Positions 9,086 to 20,100 of a stretch of 43,011 bases of DNA are shown one piece after another. Positions within the stretch are counted from its first letter, which is position 1. Each line of letters opens with the position of its first letter. The notes beneath the pieces are model-generated. The model did not search any database, was not told the DNA's origin, and saw only the letters and a program-made list of their open reading frames with translations. This stretch comes from Aurantibacter sp042094015. GTDB taxonomy: Bacteria > Bacteroidota > Bacteroidia > Flavobacteriales > Flavobacteriaceae. The position numbers and the translations under genes are program-made. The stretch covers positions 1 through 43,011 of the forward strand of contig NZ_JBELDZ010000013.1 of assembly GCF_042094015.1 (NCBI RefSeq), given 5' to 3'.

Positions 9086-10108
9086 ATGAACGGAAACTTA
9101 GATCCCACTAACGATAATTTCACACCAGAAGAAGTTGATGTTGAAAAGCAATTAAGACCACTTTCATTTAGTGACTTTGCTGGTCAAGAGCAAGTGTTGG
9201 AGAATCTTCAAATATTTGTTCAAGCAGCTAACCAAAGAGACGAAGCGTTAGATCATACTTTATTTCATGGTCCTCCAGGATTAGGAAAAACAACTTTAGC
9301 TAATATTTTGGCAAACGAGTTAGAAGTAGGTATAAAAATAACATCTGGACCAGTTTTAGATAAACCTGGAGATTTGGCAGGTTTATTAACTAATCTAGAT
9401 GAAAGAGATGTGCTTTTTATTGACGAAATCCATAGACTAAGTCCAATTGTAGAAGAATATTTATACTCTGCAATGGAAGACTTTAAAATTGATATAATGA
9501 TTGAATCTGGACCTAATGCTAGATCTGTTCAAATTAATTTAAATCCATTTACATTAGTTGGAGCAACTACACGTTCAGGATTACTTACAGCTCCAATGCG
9601 CGCACGTTTTGGAATTCAAAGTAGATTACAATATTACAATACAGAATTATTAACAACTATTGTACAACGAAGTTCTGATATTTTGGATATGCCAATTACA
9701 ATGGAAGCTGCTATAGAAATTGCAGGAAGAAGTCGTGGAACACCAAGAATAGCTAATGCATTATTACGACGTGTAAGAGATTTTGCACAGATAAAAGGTA
9801 ATGGAACAATAGATATTAAAATTGCAAAATTTGCATTAAAAGCATTACATGTAGATGCTTACGGTTTAGATGAAATGGATAATAAAATTCTAAATACCAT
9901 TATTGATAAATTTAAAGGTGGACCAGTTGGTGTTTCTACTATTGCAACTGCAGTGAGTGAAAGTTCTGAAACTATAGAAGAGGTATATGAGCCATTTCTT
10001 ATTCAACAGGGTTTTATAATACGTACGCCAAGAGGTAGAGAAGTTACAGAATTAGCTTATAAACACCTAGGAAAAGTAAAAGGACCAATTCAAGGTGGTT
10101 TATTTTAA
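9086..10108 (+). CDS. ruvB: Holliday junction branch migration ATPase RuvB
   Basis: With RuvA, RuvB moves Holliday junctions during recombinational repair. The 340-residue product has the AAA+ signature: Walker A GPPGLGKT at residues 62-69, Walker B DEIH at 113-116, and sensor GATTRSGLL after it, then the C-terminal winged helix (GGPVGVSTIATAVSE). I start it at ATG 9086 rather than the in-frame TTG at 9062, because the resulting N-terminus (MNGNLDPTNDNFTPEEVD) matches flavobacterial RuvB and because the TTG is part of the -7 element. It is monocistronic or co-transcribed with queG 62 bases downstream. ruvA lies 3.5 kb away, past queG and maeB, instead of beside it as in many proteobacteria. 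Confidence 0.96.
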   Translation: MNGNLDPTNDNFTPEEVDVEKQLRPLSFSDFAGQEQVLENLQIFVQAANQRDEALDHTLFHGPPGLGKTTLANILANELEVGIKITSGPVLDKPGDLAGLLTNLDERDVLFIDEIHRLSPIVEEYLYSAMEDFKIDIMIESGPNARSVQINLNPFTLVGATTRSGLLTAPMRARFGIQSRLQYYNTELLTTIVQRSSDILDMPITMEAAIEIAGRSRGTPRIANALLRRVRDFAQIKGNGTIDIKIAKFALKALHVDAYGLDEMDNKILNTIIDKFKGGPVGVSTIATAVSESSETIEEVYEPFLIQQGFIIRTPRGREVTELAYKHLGKVKGPIQGGLF

Positions 10109-10170
10109 ACAGTTATAGAATAATCATTATTTCTTTCTAAAATATAATAACGAGTAGTCGTTAGTGTAAA

Positions 10171-11094
10171 ATGAATAACGCCTCAACATATTCAAAATTA
10201 ATAAAACAAGAAGCTAAGAGATTGGGTTTTTTGTCTTGTGGAATAAGTAAAGCAGACTTCTTAGAAACGGAAGCCCCAAGATTAGAAAAATGGTTAAAAA
10301 ATAATAGTCATGGGGAAATGGCTTATATGGAAAATCATTTTGATAAACGATTGGATCCTACAAAATTAGTTCAAGGTTCAAAATCTGTTATTTCATTATT
10401 ATTAAATTATTATCCAGAAGAAACACAAATAGAAGGTTCTTATAAGATATCAAAATATGCTTATGGTAAGGATTATCATGATGTTATTAAATCAAAACTA
10501 AAAGAGCTTCATTATTTTATTGAAACTCAAATTGGCGATGTCTCAGGACGCGCTTTTGTGGATTCTGCTCCAGTTTTAGATAAAGCATGGGCTGCAAAAT
10601 CTGGTTTAGGATGGATAGGTAAAAACTCAAACTTAATTACTAAAAATGTTGGCTCTTTTTATTTTGTAGCAGAATTAATAATCGATTTAGAATTAGAATA
10701 TGACAATGTTACAACAGATCATTGTGGCACGTGTACTGCTTGCATAGATGCTTGTCCAACAGACGCTATCACAGATCCATATGTAGTAGATGGAAGTAAG
10801 TGTATTTCTTATTTTACGATAGAGTTAAAAGATCAGTTGCCTAATGAAATGAAAGGTAAATTTGATGATTGGATGTTTGGATGCGATATTTGTCAAGATG
10901 TTTGTCCTTGGAATAAATTCTCTAAACCGCATTCCGAACCGCTTTTTAATCCAAACCCAGAATTATTGAGTTTAACAAAAAAAGATTGGGAAGAAATAAC
11001 AGAAGATGTTTTTAAAAAAGTATTTCAAAAATCTGCAGTTAAAAGAACAAAATTCTCTGGGTTAAATAGAAATATAAAATTTCTTAAAAGGTAA
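10171..11094 (+). CDS. queG: Epoxyqueuosine reductase QueG
   Basis: QueG performs the last step of queuosine synthesis in tRNA, reducing epoxyqueuosine with a cobalamin cofactor. The 307-residue protein carries two ferredoxin-type clusters: Cys185, Cys188, Cys191 and Cys195 (CGTCTACIDACP), Cys211 (KCISYFT), and Cys238, Cys241 and Cys245 (CDICQDVCPWN). The N-terminal catalytic region includes SAPVLDKAWAAKSGLGWIGK, a family hallmark. It is at the short end of the family and lacks the C-terminal HEAT-like repeat found in some QueG. The preceding gap of 62 bases contains no clear promoter, so read-through from ruvB is plausible. Confidence 0.94.
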   Translation: MNNASTYSKLIKQEAKRLGFLSCGISKADFLETEAPRLEKWLKNNSHGEMAYMENHFDKRLDPTKLVQGSKSVISLLLNYYPEETQIEGSYKISKYAYGKDYHDVIKSKLKELHYFIETQIGDVSGRAFVDSAPVLDKAWAAKSGLGWIGKNSNLITKNVGSFYFVAELIIDLELEYDNVTTDHCGTCTACIDACPTDAITDPYVVDGSKCISYFTIELKDQLPNEMKGKFDDWMFGCDICQDVCPWNKFSKPHSEPLFNPNPELLSLTKKDWEEITEDVFKKVFQKSAVKRTKFSGLNRNIKFLKR

Positions 11095-11148
11095 AACTTC
11101 AGTTAAGGTATAAATAACTTTTTTCTATGTACTAAAATATGAATCCCT

Positions 11149-11156
11149 TACATTTG
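11149..11156 (+). promoter_or_regulatory. Bacteroidota -7 element for maeB, inside a short palindrome
   Basis: TACATTTG fits TAnnTTTG and sits 51 bases before the maeB ATG. It is embedded in the 14-base perfect palindrome CTTACATTTGTAAG (11147-11160; 6-bp arms, 2-base centre). The palindrome could be chance or a small operator. Confidence 0.65.
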
Positions 11157-11206
11157 TAAGTCAAAATAAAAGAAAAAGGTAATAAACCTTTTAAAAATAT
11201 AGTGTT

Positions 11207-13513
11207 ATGAGCAAGTCAAGTAGAAGAAGAGAAGCCTTAGTTTATCACGCAAAACCCAATCCAGGAAAAATTAAAGTTGTTCCTACTAAAAAGTACGCAA
11301 CACAACGAGATTTAGCATTGGCTTATTCTCCAGGAGTTGCAGAGCCCTGTTTAGAAATAGCAAAAGAAGTTAATAACGTTTATAAGTATACCGCAAAAGG
11401 AAATTTAGTTGCTGTAATCACTAATGGAACAGCAGTTTTAGGTCTTGGAAATATTGGGCCAGAAGCCTCGAAACCAGTAATGGAAGGTAAAGGTTTACTG
11501 TTTAAAATTTTTGCAGATATTGATGTTTTCGATATTGAGATTGGAACAGAAAACATTGAAGAATTTATAGCTACTGTAAAAAACATAGCGCCAACATTTG
11601 GAGGAATAAATTTAGAAGATATTAAAGCGCCAGAAGCTTTTGAAATTGAACGTAGGTTAAAAGAAGAATTAGATATTCCGGTAATGCATGACGATCAGCA
11701 CGGAACAGCAATTATTTCTTCAGCAGCTTTATTAAATGCTTTAGAAATAGCAGAAAAAGAAATATCAAAAGTTAAAGTGGTTGTTTCTGGTGCAGGTTCT
11801 GCTGCAATGGCTTGTATTTCACTTTATGAAAAGTTAGGTGTTAAGTCAAGTAATATTATAATGTTTGATGTTAATGGAGTACTTCATAAAGAAAGAACTG
11901 ATTTAACTGAAAAGCAAATGTATTTTGCAACAAAAAAACAATACAAGAATTTAGCAGAAGCATTGGTTGGTGCAGATGTTTTTTTAGGTTTGTCTGTTGG
12001 AAATATTGTAAGCGCTAGGATGTTACAATCTATGGCTAAAAACCCAGTTGTTTTTGCATTAGCAAATCCTACTCCTGAAGTTGATTACGAGATTGCAATT
12101 AATGCAAGAGAAGATATCATAATGGCAACAGGTAGAAGTGATAACCCTAATCAAGTAAATAATGTTTTAGGGTTTCCGTTTATTTTTAGAGGAGCTTTAG
12201 ATGTTAGAGCGACTAAGATAAATGAAGAAATGAAAATGGCTGCAGTAAAAGCTTTAGCACAATTAGCTAAAGAACCTGTGCCAGAACAAGTAAATATTGC
12301 TTACGGAGAAACTAGGTTGACTTTTGGGAAGGATTATATTATTCCAAAACCATTTGATCCAAGATTAATTGCAGAATTACCACCAGCAGTTGCAAAAGCA
12401 GCTCACGAAAGTGGAGTAGCTAAAGAACCAATTGAAGATTTTGATAAGTATAAAGAAGAGCTGTTAAAACGGTTAGGTTCAGATAACAAGTTAGTTCGTT
12501 TGTTATTAAATAGAGCAAGATTAAACCCTAAACGTGTTGTGTACACAGAAGCAGATCAATTAGATGTTTTAAAAGCAGCACAAATATCCTATGAAGAAGG
12601 AATAGCAATTCCAATTCTTTTGGGAAGAAGAGATGTTATTGAGCAATTAAAACAAGAAATAGAGTTTGACGCAGATGTTTTGATAATAGATCCAAAATCT
12701 GATGAAGAAGCAGAACGTTTAGAACGTTATGCAGAGGTATATTGGAAACAGCGTAAACGCAAAGGAATTAGTTTGTTTTCTGCACAAAAAAGAATGAGAG
12801 AACGAAATTACTTTGCAGCAATGATGGTAAATGAAGGCGATGCGGATGCTTTGATTTCAGGATATTCTCAAAGTTATCCAATGGTTGTTAAACCTATGTT
12901 GGAAGTTATTGGTATGGCACCAGGAGCTTCCAGAATTGCGACAGCTAATGTTATGATGACAGAACGTGGGCCTTTGTTTTTAAGTGATACATCAATAAAT
13001 ATAGATCCAACCTCTAGAGATTTATCTCGTATTGCTTTAATGACGTCACAAATTGTCAAAATGTTTGGAGTGGAACCTGTAATGGCAATGATTTCCTATT
13101 CTAATTTTGGGTCATCTAAACACGAGCAAGCATCTAAAGTAACAGAAGCAGTTGCTTTTATTCATAAAAATTATCCTGATTTGATTGTAGATGGTGAATT
13201 ACAAACAGATTTCGCTTTAAATAGTGAAATGCTTCAAGATGTGTTTCCGTTTTCAAAATTAGCAGGGAAGAAAGTAAATACATTAGTTTTTCCAAACTTA
13301 GATTCAGCCAACATTACTTATAAGTTATTGAAAGAACTAAATAAAGCCGAATCTATTGGTCCAATCATGATGGGGATGAAAAAACCAGTGCATGTTTTGC
13401 AGCTAGATGCAAGTGTGGACGAAATAGTAAATATGACTGCAATTGCAGTTGTAGATTCGCAACAAAAAGAAAAATGGAGAAATGAAAAAGAAGTTAAAAT
13501 GAATCAAATTTAA
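11207..13513 (+). CDS. maeB: NADP-dependent malic enzyme, fused to phosphotransacetylase-like domain
   Basis: Malic enzyme turns malate into pyruvate, CO2 and NADPH. The 768-residue length is that of the MaeB hybrid class: an N-terminal malic-enzyme half (about 1-420) and a C-terminal phosphate acetyl/butyryltransferase-like half (about 430-755). In the first half I see LALAYSPGVAEPC, KGNLVAVITNGTAVLGLGNIG, the metal/substrate motif VMHDDQHGTAI, and the dinucleotide-binding VVSGAGSAAMA. In the second half, ANVMMTERGPLFLSDTSINI and YSNFGSSK are phosphotransacetylase-type motifs. In characterised MaeB proteins this half is regulatory, sensing acetyl-CoA, not catalytic; I infer the same here. 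It has its own promoter-like element and is followed by ruvA after 78 bases. Confidence 0.95.
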   Translation: MSKSSRRREALVYHAKPNPGKIKVVPTKKYATQRDLALAYSPGVAEPCLEIAKEVNNVYKYTAKGNLVAVITNGTAVLGLGNIGPEASKPVMEGKGLLFKIFADIDVFDIEIGTENIEEFIATVKNIAPTFGGINLEDIKAPEAFEIERRLKEELDIPVMHDDQHGTAIISSAALLNALEIAEKEISKVKVVVSGAGSAAMACISLYEKLGVKSSNIIMFDVNGVLHKERTDLTEKQMYFATKKQYKNLAEALVGADVFLGLSVGNIVSARMLQSMAKNPVVFALANPTPEVDYEIAINAREDIIMATGRSDNPNQVNNVLGFPFIFRGALDVRATKINEEMKMAAVKALAQLAKEPVPEQVNIAYGETRLTFGKDYIIPKPFDPRLIAELPPAVAKAAHESGVAKEPIEDFDKYKEELLKRLGSDNKLVRLLLNRARLNPKRVVYTEADQLDVLKAAQISYEEGIAIPILLGRRDVIEQLKQEIEFDADVLIIDPKSDEEAERLERYAEVYWKQRKRKGISLFSAQKRMRERNYFAAMMVNEGDADALISGYSQSYPMVVKPMLEVIGMAPGASRIATANVMMTERGPLFLSDTSINIDPTSRDLSRIALMTSQIVKMFGVEPVMAMISYSNFGSSKHEQASKVTEAVAFIHKNYPDLIVDGELQTDFALNSEMLQDVFPFSKLAGKKVNTLVFPNLDSANITYKLLKELNKAESIGPIMMGMKKPVHVLQLDASVDEIVNMTAIAVVDSQQKEKWRNEKEVKMNQI

Positions 13514-13591
13514 TTATTTGAAATCTGTTTTTAAGACTTCTTCGAATATCAAAAAAAAAATGTAGTTTTATAACTTTTTAAAAGAACAAAA

Positions 13592-14173
13592 ATGATTACG
13601 CATTTACAAGGTAAATTAGCTGAAAAAAATCCAACACATGTAGTTTTAGATTGCAATGGTGTTGGCTATTTTGTAAATGTGTCTTTACATACTTTTTCAA
13701 ATATCCCAGATAAAGAAACAATTAAGTTATATACACACTTGCAAATTAGAGAAGATGCACACATATTGTATGGGTTTTCATCTATTTCCGAAAGAGAAAT
13801 TTTTAGGTTGTTAATTTCAGTTTCTGGTATTGGTGCAAATACTGCTAGAACTATGTTGTCATCATTGACACCAAAACAAGTAAGAGAAGGTATCGCTTCA
13901 GAAGATGTCGCGTTAATCCAATCTATAAAAGGTATTGGAGTTAAAACAGCGCAACGTGTTATTATAGATTTAAAAGATAAAGTTTTAAAAATTTACGATT
14001 TAGATGAAGTTTCTGTTAAAGAACGCAATACTAATAAAGATGAAGCGTTATCTGCTTTAGAAGTGTTAGGTTTTAATAAAAAACAAGCAGATAAAATATT
14101 AGACAAAATTATAGTGTCTGAACCAGAAGCCACTGTAGAAATGCTAATTAAGTTAGCTTTAAAAAAATTATAA
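13592..14173 (+). CDS. ruvA: Holliday junction DNA-binding subunit RuvA
   Basis: RuvA forms the tetramer that holds the Holliday junction for RuvB. The 193-residue product has the three expected domains: an OB fold (about 1-63, starting MITHLQGKLAEKNPTHVVLD), two helix-hairpin-helix motifs (SGIGANTARTMLSS and KGIGVKTAQRVIIDLKDK, about 72-132), and the flexible RuvB-contacting domain III (about 150-193, DEALSALEVLGFNKKQADK). The sprA TTG start comes 5 bases after its stop, so ruvA and sprA are probably cotranscribed. Confidence 0.96.
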   Translation: MITHLQGKLAEKNPTHVVLDCNGVGYFVNVSLHTFSNIPDKETIKLYTHLQIREDAHILYGFSSISEREIFRLLISVSGIGANTARTMLSSLTPKQVREGIASEDVALIQSIKGIGVKTAQRVIIDLKDKVLKIYDLDEVSVKERNTNKDEALSALEVLGFNKKQADKILDKIIVSEPEATVEMLIKLALKKL

Positions 14174-14178
14174 TTATT

Positions 14179-17100
14179 TTGAGGTCAATAAAAGGTCATT
14201 TAAATATACGTTTAAAATTAAGGTGTGTCTTAGCTTTAGTATTATTAAGTATTTCTAGTTTATATGCGCAAGAGACTACAGAAATCGAGCAAGATTCTGT
14301 AAAAACCACATATAGTTTTAGTGATTTAAGTTTGCCTAATCCACAAAGTATTATTACAAAATACACTTATGACCCAACTACAGATCGTTATATTTATTCT
14401 GAAACTTTGGGGGACTTTAATATTAATTATCCAATAATATTAACTCCAAAAGAATTTCAAGCACTTGTAGATAAAGAAAATCAAAAAAGTTATTATAAAG
14501 AAAAAATTGAAACTTTTGAAGGTAAAACTGACGAAGCTAAAGAAAAACAAAAAAACTTACTTCCAGAATTTTATGTAAAATCTGGCCTTTTTGAGACCAT
14601 TTTCGGAGGCGATAAAATTGAGTTTATTCCTCAAGGATCTGTAGAAATCGATTTAGGTATATTATTTACAAAACAAGATAATCCATCATTTTCACCCCAA
14701 AACAGGAGTAATTTTACGTTTGATTTTGATCAACGTATAAGCTTAAGTCTATTAGGTAAAGTAGGAACACGTTTACAGGTAAATGCAAATTATGATACGC
14801 AGTCTACTTTCGATTTTCAAAATTTAATTAAGTTAGAATATAACCCAACACTTGGAGGAGGAGAAGACTCTATACTCCAAAAATTAGAAGTTGGTAATGT
14901 AAGCATGCCTCTAAACACCTCTTTAATAACAGGAGCGCAAAGTTTATTTGGGGTAAAAGCAGAGTTGCAATTTGGAAAAACAAGAGTTACTGGAGTATTC
15001 TCTGAGCAACGATCAGATTCGAGATCAGTAACAGCTCAAGGTGGAGGAACTGTGGATGAATTTGAGTTTTTTGCAAGAGATTACGATGAAAATAGACACT
15101 TTTTCTTAGCGCAATACTTTAGAGATAATTACGATGAAGCGTTAGGGAACTATCCATTTATTAATTCAAATGTTCAAATTACAAGAGCAGAAGTTTGGGT
15201 TACTAATAGAGCTAATCAAGTAGAAAACGTTAGAAATCTTGTGGCATTACAAGATTTAGGAGAAACAGACAAAACAGAGAACATTAATGTAATCCCTAAC
15301 AACGGACCTGGAGCATATCCAAACAATGCAAACAACCAATTAAATCCAGAAAATATTGGAGGAGCCGGTTCTCAACTTAATAATAATATAAGAGAGATTG
15401 CTACCGCAGACAATGGATTTAATTACACAGCTAACGAAGGTACAGATTATTCAAAACTAGAGAATGCAAGACAATTAACACTAAATCAAGATTATATTTT
15501 AGATACTCAGTTAGGTTATATATCTTTAAATCAACGTTTAAATAATGATGAAATTTTAGCTGTTGCATTTCAGTATACAGTTGGAGGAACAGTTTATCAA
15601 GTAGGAGAATTTGCTAATGATGGAGTTACGGCTACTGATGTCGAGACTAATACAGATGGAGAAGTAACAAACGTAACTAATAATGCATTAGTCGTTAAAA
15701 TGCTAAAAAGTAGTATTACAAATGCAGATCAACGTGTTTGGGATTTAATGATGAAAAACATATACGATACTGGTGCTTATCAATTATCACAAGAAGATTT
15801 TAGACTAAATATTTTTTACAACGAAGCTTCACCATTAAATTATATAAAGCCAGTTTCAGGAACTACATTTCCACTTTTCGATATAAATAATACACCAGGA
15901 AATACGTCAGATGATGTTGTTATAGAAGAGTTAACCCTTCTAAAATTATTTAATTTTGACAGATTAAATTTTAATAATGATCCTCAAGACAATGGAGATG
16001 GTTTTTTTGATTTTGTTCCAGGTGTAACCGTTATAACCCAAAATGGTAAAATTGTGTTTACAAAAGCAGAACCATTTGGGCGTTATTTATTTGATATTTT
16101 AGATGACGATGGCGAATTTAATAATGAATCCGATTATAATAACGCAGTTTTTAATGCCAATCAATCTAAGTATGTTTATGATATTCTATACTCAAGTACA
16201 AAAACCGAAGCGTTAGACCAAGCAGAGAAAAATAAGTTTTTGTTAAAGGGTAAATATAAAGCTGAAGCAGGCGATGGAATACCTATAGGAGGATTTAATA
16301 TACCACAAGGTTCTGTAAAAGTAACAGCCGGCGGACGTGTTTTGGTCGAAGGAGTAGATTATACCGTAAACTATCAGTTAGGTCGTGTAAATATTATTGA
16401 TCCAGCTTTAAAAGCATCTAATACACCAATAGAAATATCAACAGAAAATAGTTCGATTTTTGGTCAACAAACAAAACGATTTACAGGACTTAATATAGAG
16501 CATCAATTTAATAAAGATTTTTTATTAGGAGCTACATATGTAAACCTAAACGAAAGACCAATAACTCAAAAGGCAAATTATAATACAGAGCCAATAAATA
16601 ATACAATTATTGGTTTTAATGGAAACTACTCAACAGAAGTCCCGTTTTTCACACGTTTAGCTAATAAATTACCTAATGTAGATACAGATGCACCGTCTAA
16701 TCTATCAGTAAGAGGAGAATTTGCATATTTATTGCCAGGAGCACCAAAAGGAACAGATTTTCAAGGAGAAATAACTTCTTATATAGATGATTTTGAAGGT
16801 TCTCAATCAGGAATAGACTTAAAGTCTCCTTTATCTTGGAATTTGTCAAGTAGACCTTTAAACCTAAATGGAACGACAGCATTTGATGATAGCGGTATTG
16901 AAAATGGATACGGTAGAGCTTTATTAAATTGGTATTCTATTGACCAAATTTTTTATTCAGGAAATAGGCCAAGTGGTATTTCTGATGAAGATGTTTCTGG
17001 ATTTTATACAAGTCGTGCTTTTTTAAATGAAATAACAACACAGCAAGTTGCACAAGGACAAACAGCTGTTGTTAATACTTTAGATTTAACATATTACCCT

Positions 17101-20100
17101 GAAAAACGTGGTCCTTATAATTTTGAACCAGGAGCAGAAGACGGTATTTTAGATAATCCAAATAATAGTTGGGCTGGAATTACAAGACAAATAACATCAT
17201 CTGATTTTGAACAATCAAATGTAGAATATATTGAGTTTTGGTTACAAGATCCTTTTCAAGAAGGAAACACTAATGCAGGAGGAGAGTTGTTAATCCATTT
17301 AGGGAATATTTCAGAAGATGTTTTAAAAGATGGACGTAAATTGTTTGAAAATGGTTTACCAGATGATGGTAATGTTTCCCTATTACCGCAAACTGATTTT
17401 GGAACTGTAGTGCCGCAAAATCAATCTTTAATTTATGCGTTTGACTCAACAGGTGAACAAAGAATAAATCAAGATGTTGGTTTTGATGGTTATGATGATA
17501 AAGAAGAACAAGTAGTTTTTCCATCAGGCTTTCCAGCTGAAGATCCATCTGCAGATAATTACACATATTTTTTAAATACAGAAGGAAATGTATTAGAACG
17601 TTACCAGAATTACAATGGTGTAGATGGAAATTCACCAGATACATTTAGTGATACTAATAGAGGTTCTACAGCAGAACCAGATGTTGAAGATGTGAATAGA
17701 GATAATACAATGAATACTATTGATAGTTATTTCGAGTATAAATTAGATATTACTCCAGCAACTTTAGATTCAGATTTACCTACCTATAACCAATTTATAG
17801 TAAGTGAAAAAACAACGCAAAGATCTACTCCAAATGGAACAAGTCTTAATGTTGATTGGTATCAATTTAGAATACCAATTGAAGGAACACATGTGCAATC
17901 TATTAACGGTATCTCAGACTTAAGATCTATTCGATTTGCTAGATTGGCATTGACAAATTTCACAGAACAAACTACAATGCGTTTTGGTACATTTGATTTA
18001 GTAAGAAGTGATTGGAGAAGATTTGATTTGTCATTACAAGATGGAGATTTAGACAATACAGATGATGGAACAGATTTTAGTATTGGAGTTGTAAGTAATC
18101 AAATTAATAGTGGAGATTATATATCGCCACCAGGAGTAGTGCCAGAGCAATTAAATAATAATAATACTATTATAGATCAAGATGAGCAAGCTTTAGTTGT
18201 TAATGTTTGTGGATTAGAACCAGAAGATTCAAGAGGTGTTTTTAAGAATTTAGATGTAGATATGCGCCAATATAAGAAGGTGCGTATGTTTATGCATGCC
18301 AATTCTGTTGAAGGATCTACGCCTTTAAATGATGGTGAAATGGTTGGTTTTATTCGTTTAGGAAATGACTTAACAGAAAATTATTACCAAATAGAATTAC
18401 CTTTAGAAGTAAGCCAAGGTGTTACTTCTGCAGAAGGTTATTGGCCATTGCAAAATGAGATAAACTTAACATTAAGTGTCTTAGAACAAATTAAAGCATT
18501 AAGTATAGGTAATACGAGTTTGAACGCAACATTTTATGATGTTATTGATGGAGTTCCAGTTCCAATAACAGGTACAGAGTTTCAGAATTATGTGTTAGGT
18601 CAGCATCGTGTAGCTATTAAAGGTAATCCTAACTTTGGAGCTGTTAGAAATTTAATGGTTGGTGTTAAAAATGGAACTACAGGAGATATTTGTGGAGAAG
18701 CTTGGTTTAACGAATTGCGTTTGGCTGATATGGATAATAAAGGTGGTTGGGCTGCTATTTTAAGTATGGATACTAATTTTGCCGATTTTGCAAATGTAAG
18801 CGCTTCAGGTAGGATGAGTACAGCTGGTTTTGGAGCTATAGACCAAGGGCCAAACGAACGTAGTCGAGAAGATATTAAGCAGTATGATGTAGTTACAAAT
18901 ATTAATTTAGGTCAATTATTACCAAAAAAATGGGGAATACAAGTGCCTTTTAATTATGGACAAGGTGTAGAGTTAATTACACCAGAATACGATCAACAAT
19001 ATAAAGATATTCCATTACAAACACGTATTGATAATGCTGAAACAGTTGAAGAAGCTGATCAGATTAGAGAACAATCTGAGGATTTCACTAAAAGGCAAAG
19101 TGTTAATTTTATTGGTGTTAAAAAGAATAGAACAGGAGATGCTAAGCCTCGTTTTTATGATGTTGAAAATTTGACTTTTAATTATTCATATAATAAAGAA
19201 ATTCATAGGGATTTTGAGATTGAAAATTCAGAGGATAAACAATTAAGAACTGGTGTCAATTATGCATATAATTTTCAACCTATGTCTATAGAACCTTTCA
19301 AGAAGAAAGATTCATTGTTTACAGGGAAATATTGGAGACTTCTTAAGGAGTTTAATTTTAATCCTGTACCTACTAGTATTTCAGTAAATACAGATTTTAA
19401 TAGACAATTCAATCGTCAAAAATTTAGAGACTTAGAGCTAGGAGCCGGAAATATTCAATTAGAAGAATTATTTAGAAGAAATTATACTTTTGATTATCAA
19501 TATAATATAAATTGGAACTTAACACAAGCACTAAGTTTAAACTTTACTTCATCAAATAATAATATAGTTAGAAATTATTTTAAAGAAGGCTTAATAAGTG
19601 GAGAACAAGACCCATCGCTAGGGGTTTGGGATGGTTTGTTAGATATTGGAGATCCAAATTTTAAATCTCAAACCTTAGGGATTAATTACGAAATTCCAAT
19701 TCATAAAATTCCAACTTTTAGCTTTTTAAAGTCAACTTACAGCTACCAAGGAACATTTCAGTGGCAAAAGGGGTCAGACTTATTTGGTGATATTACAGCT
19801 TCTGATGGACAGAGTTACGATCTAGGAAATTCAATTTCTAACGGAAGCACTCACAATCTTAATTCTTCTTTAGATATGAGTAAGTTGTATAAATATCTAG
19901 GAATTAAAAAGTCTAAAGTTACAAAGAACAATAGCGTAGCAACACCAAAAGCAATGGCAATTCCTAGCCCTGAATCAAATGCGAAGCAGCCTATAGCTAA
20001 AGTAAAGAAAAAAGGATCTAAACTAGGTAATTTTGGAATAGGTTTACTGACAAGTATAAAAAGAATACAAGTAAATTATTCTCAAAATAATGGTACATAC

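Noticed and set aside
10149..10162. Small hairpin AACGA-GTAG-TCGTT before queG
   Set aside because: The stem has five base pairs and no T-run; it is too weak to call.
17270..17644. A 124-codon minus-strand open frame inside sprA
   Set aside because: It is antisense to a clear coding gene, with a low-complexity composition of His and Leu expected from reverse-strand codons.
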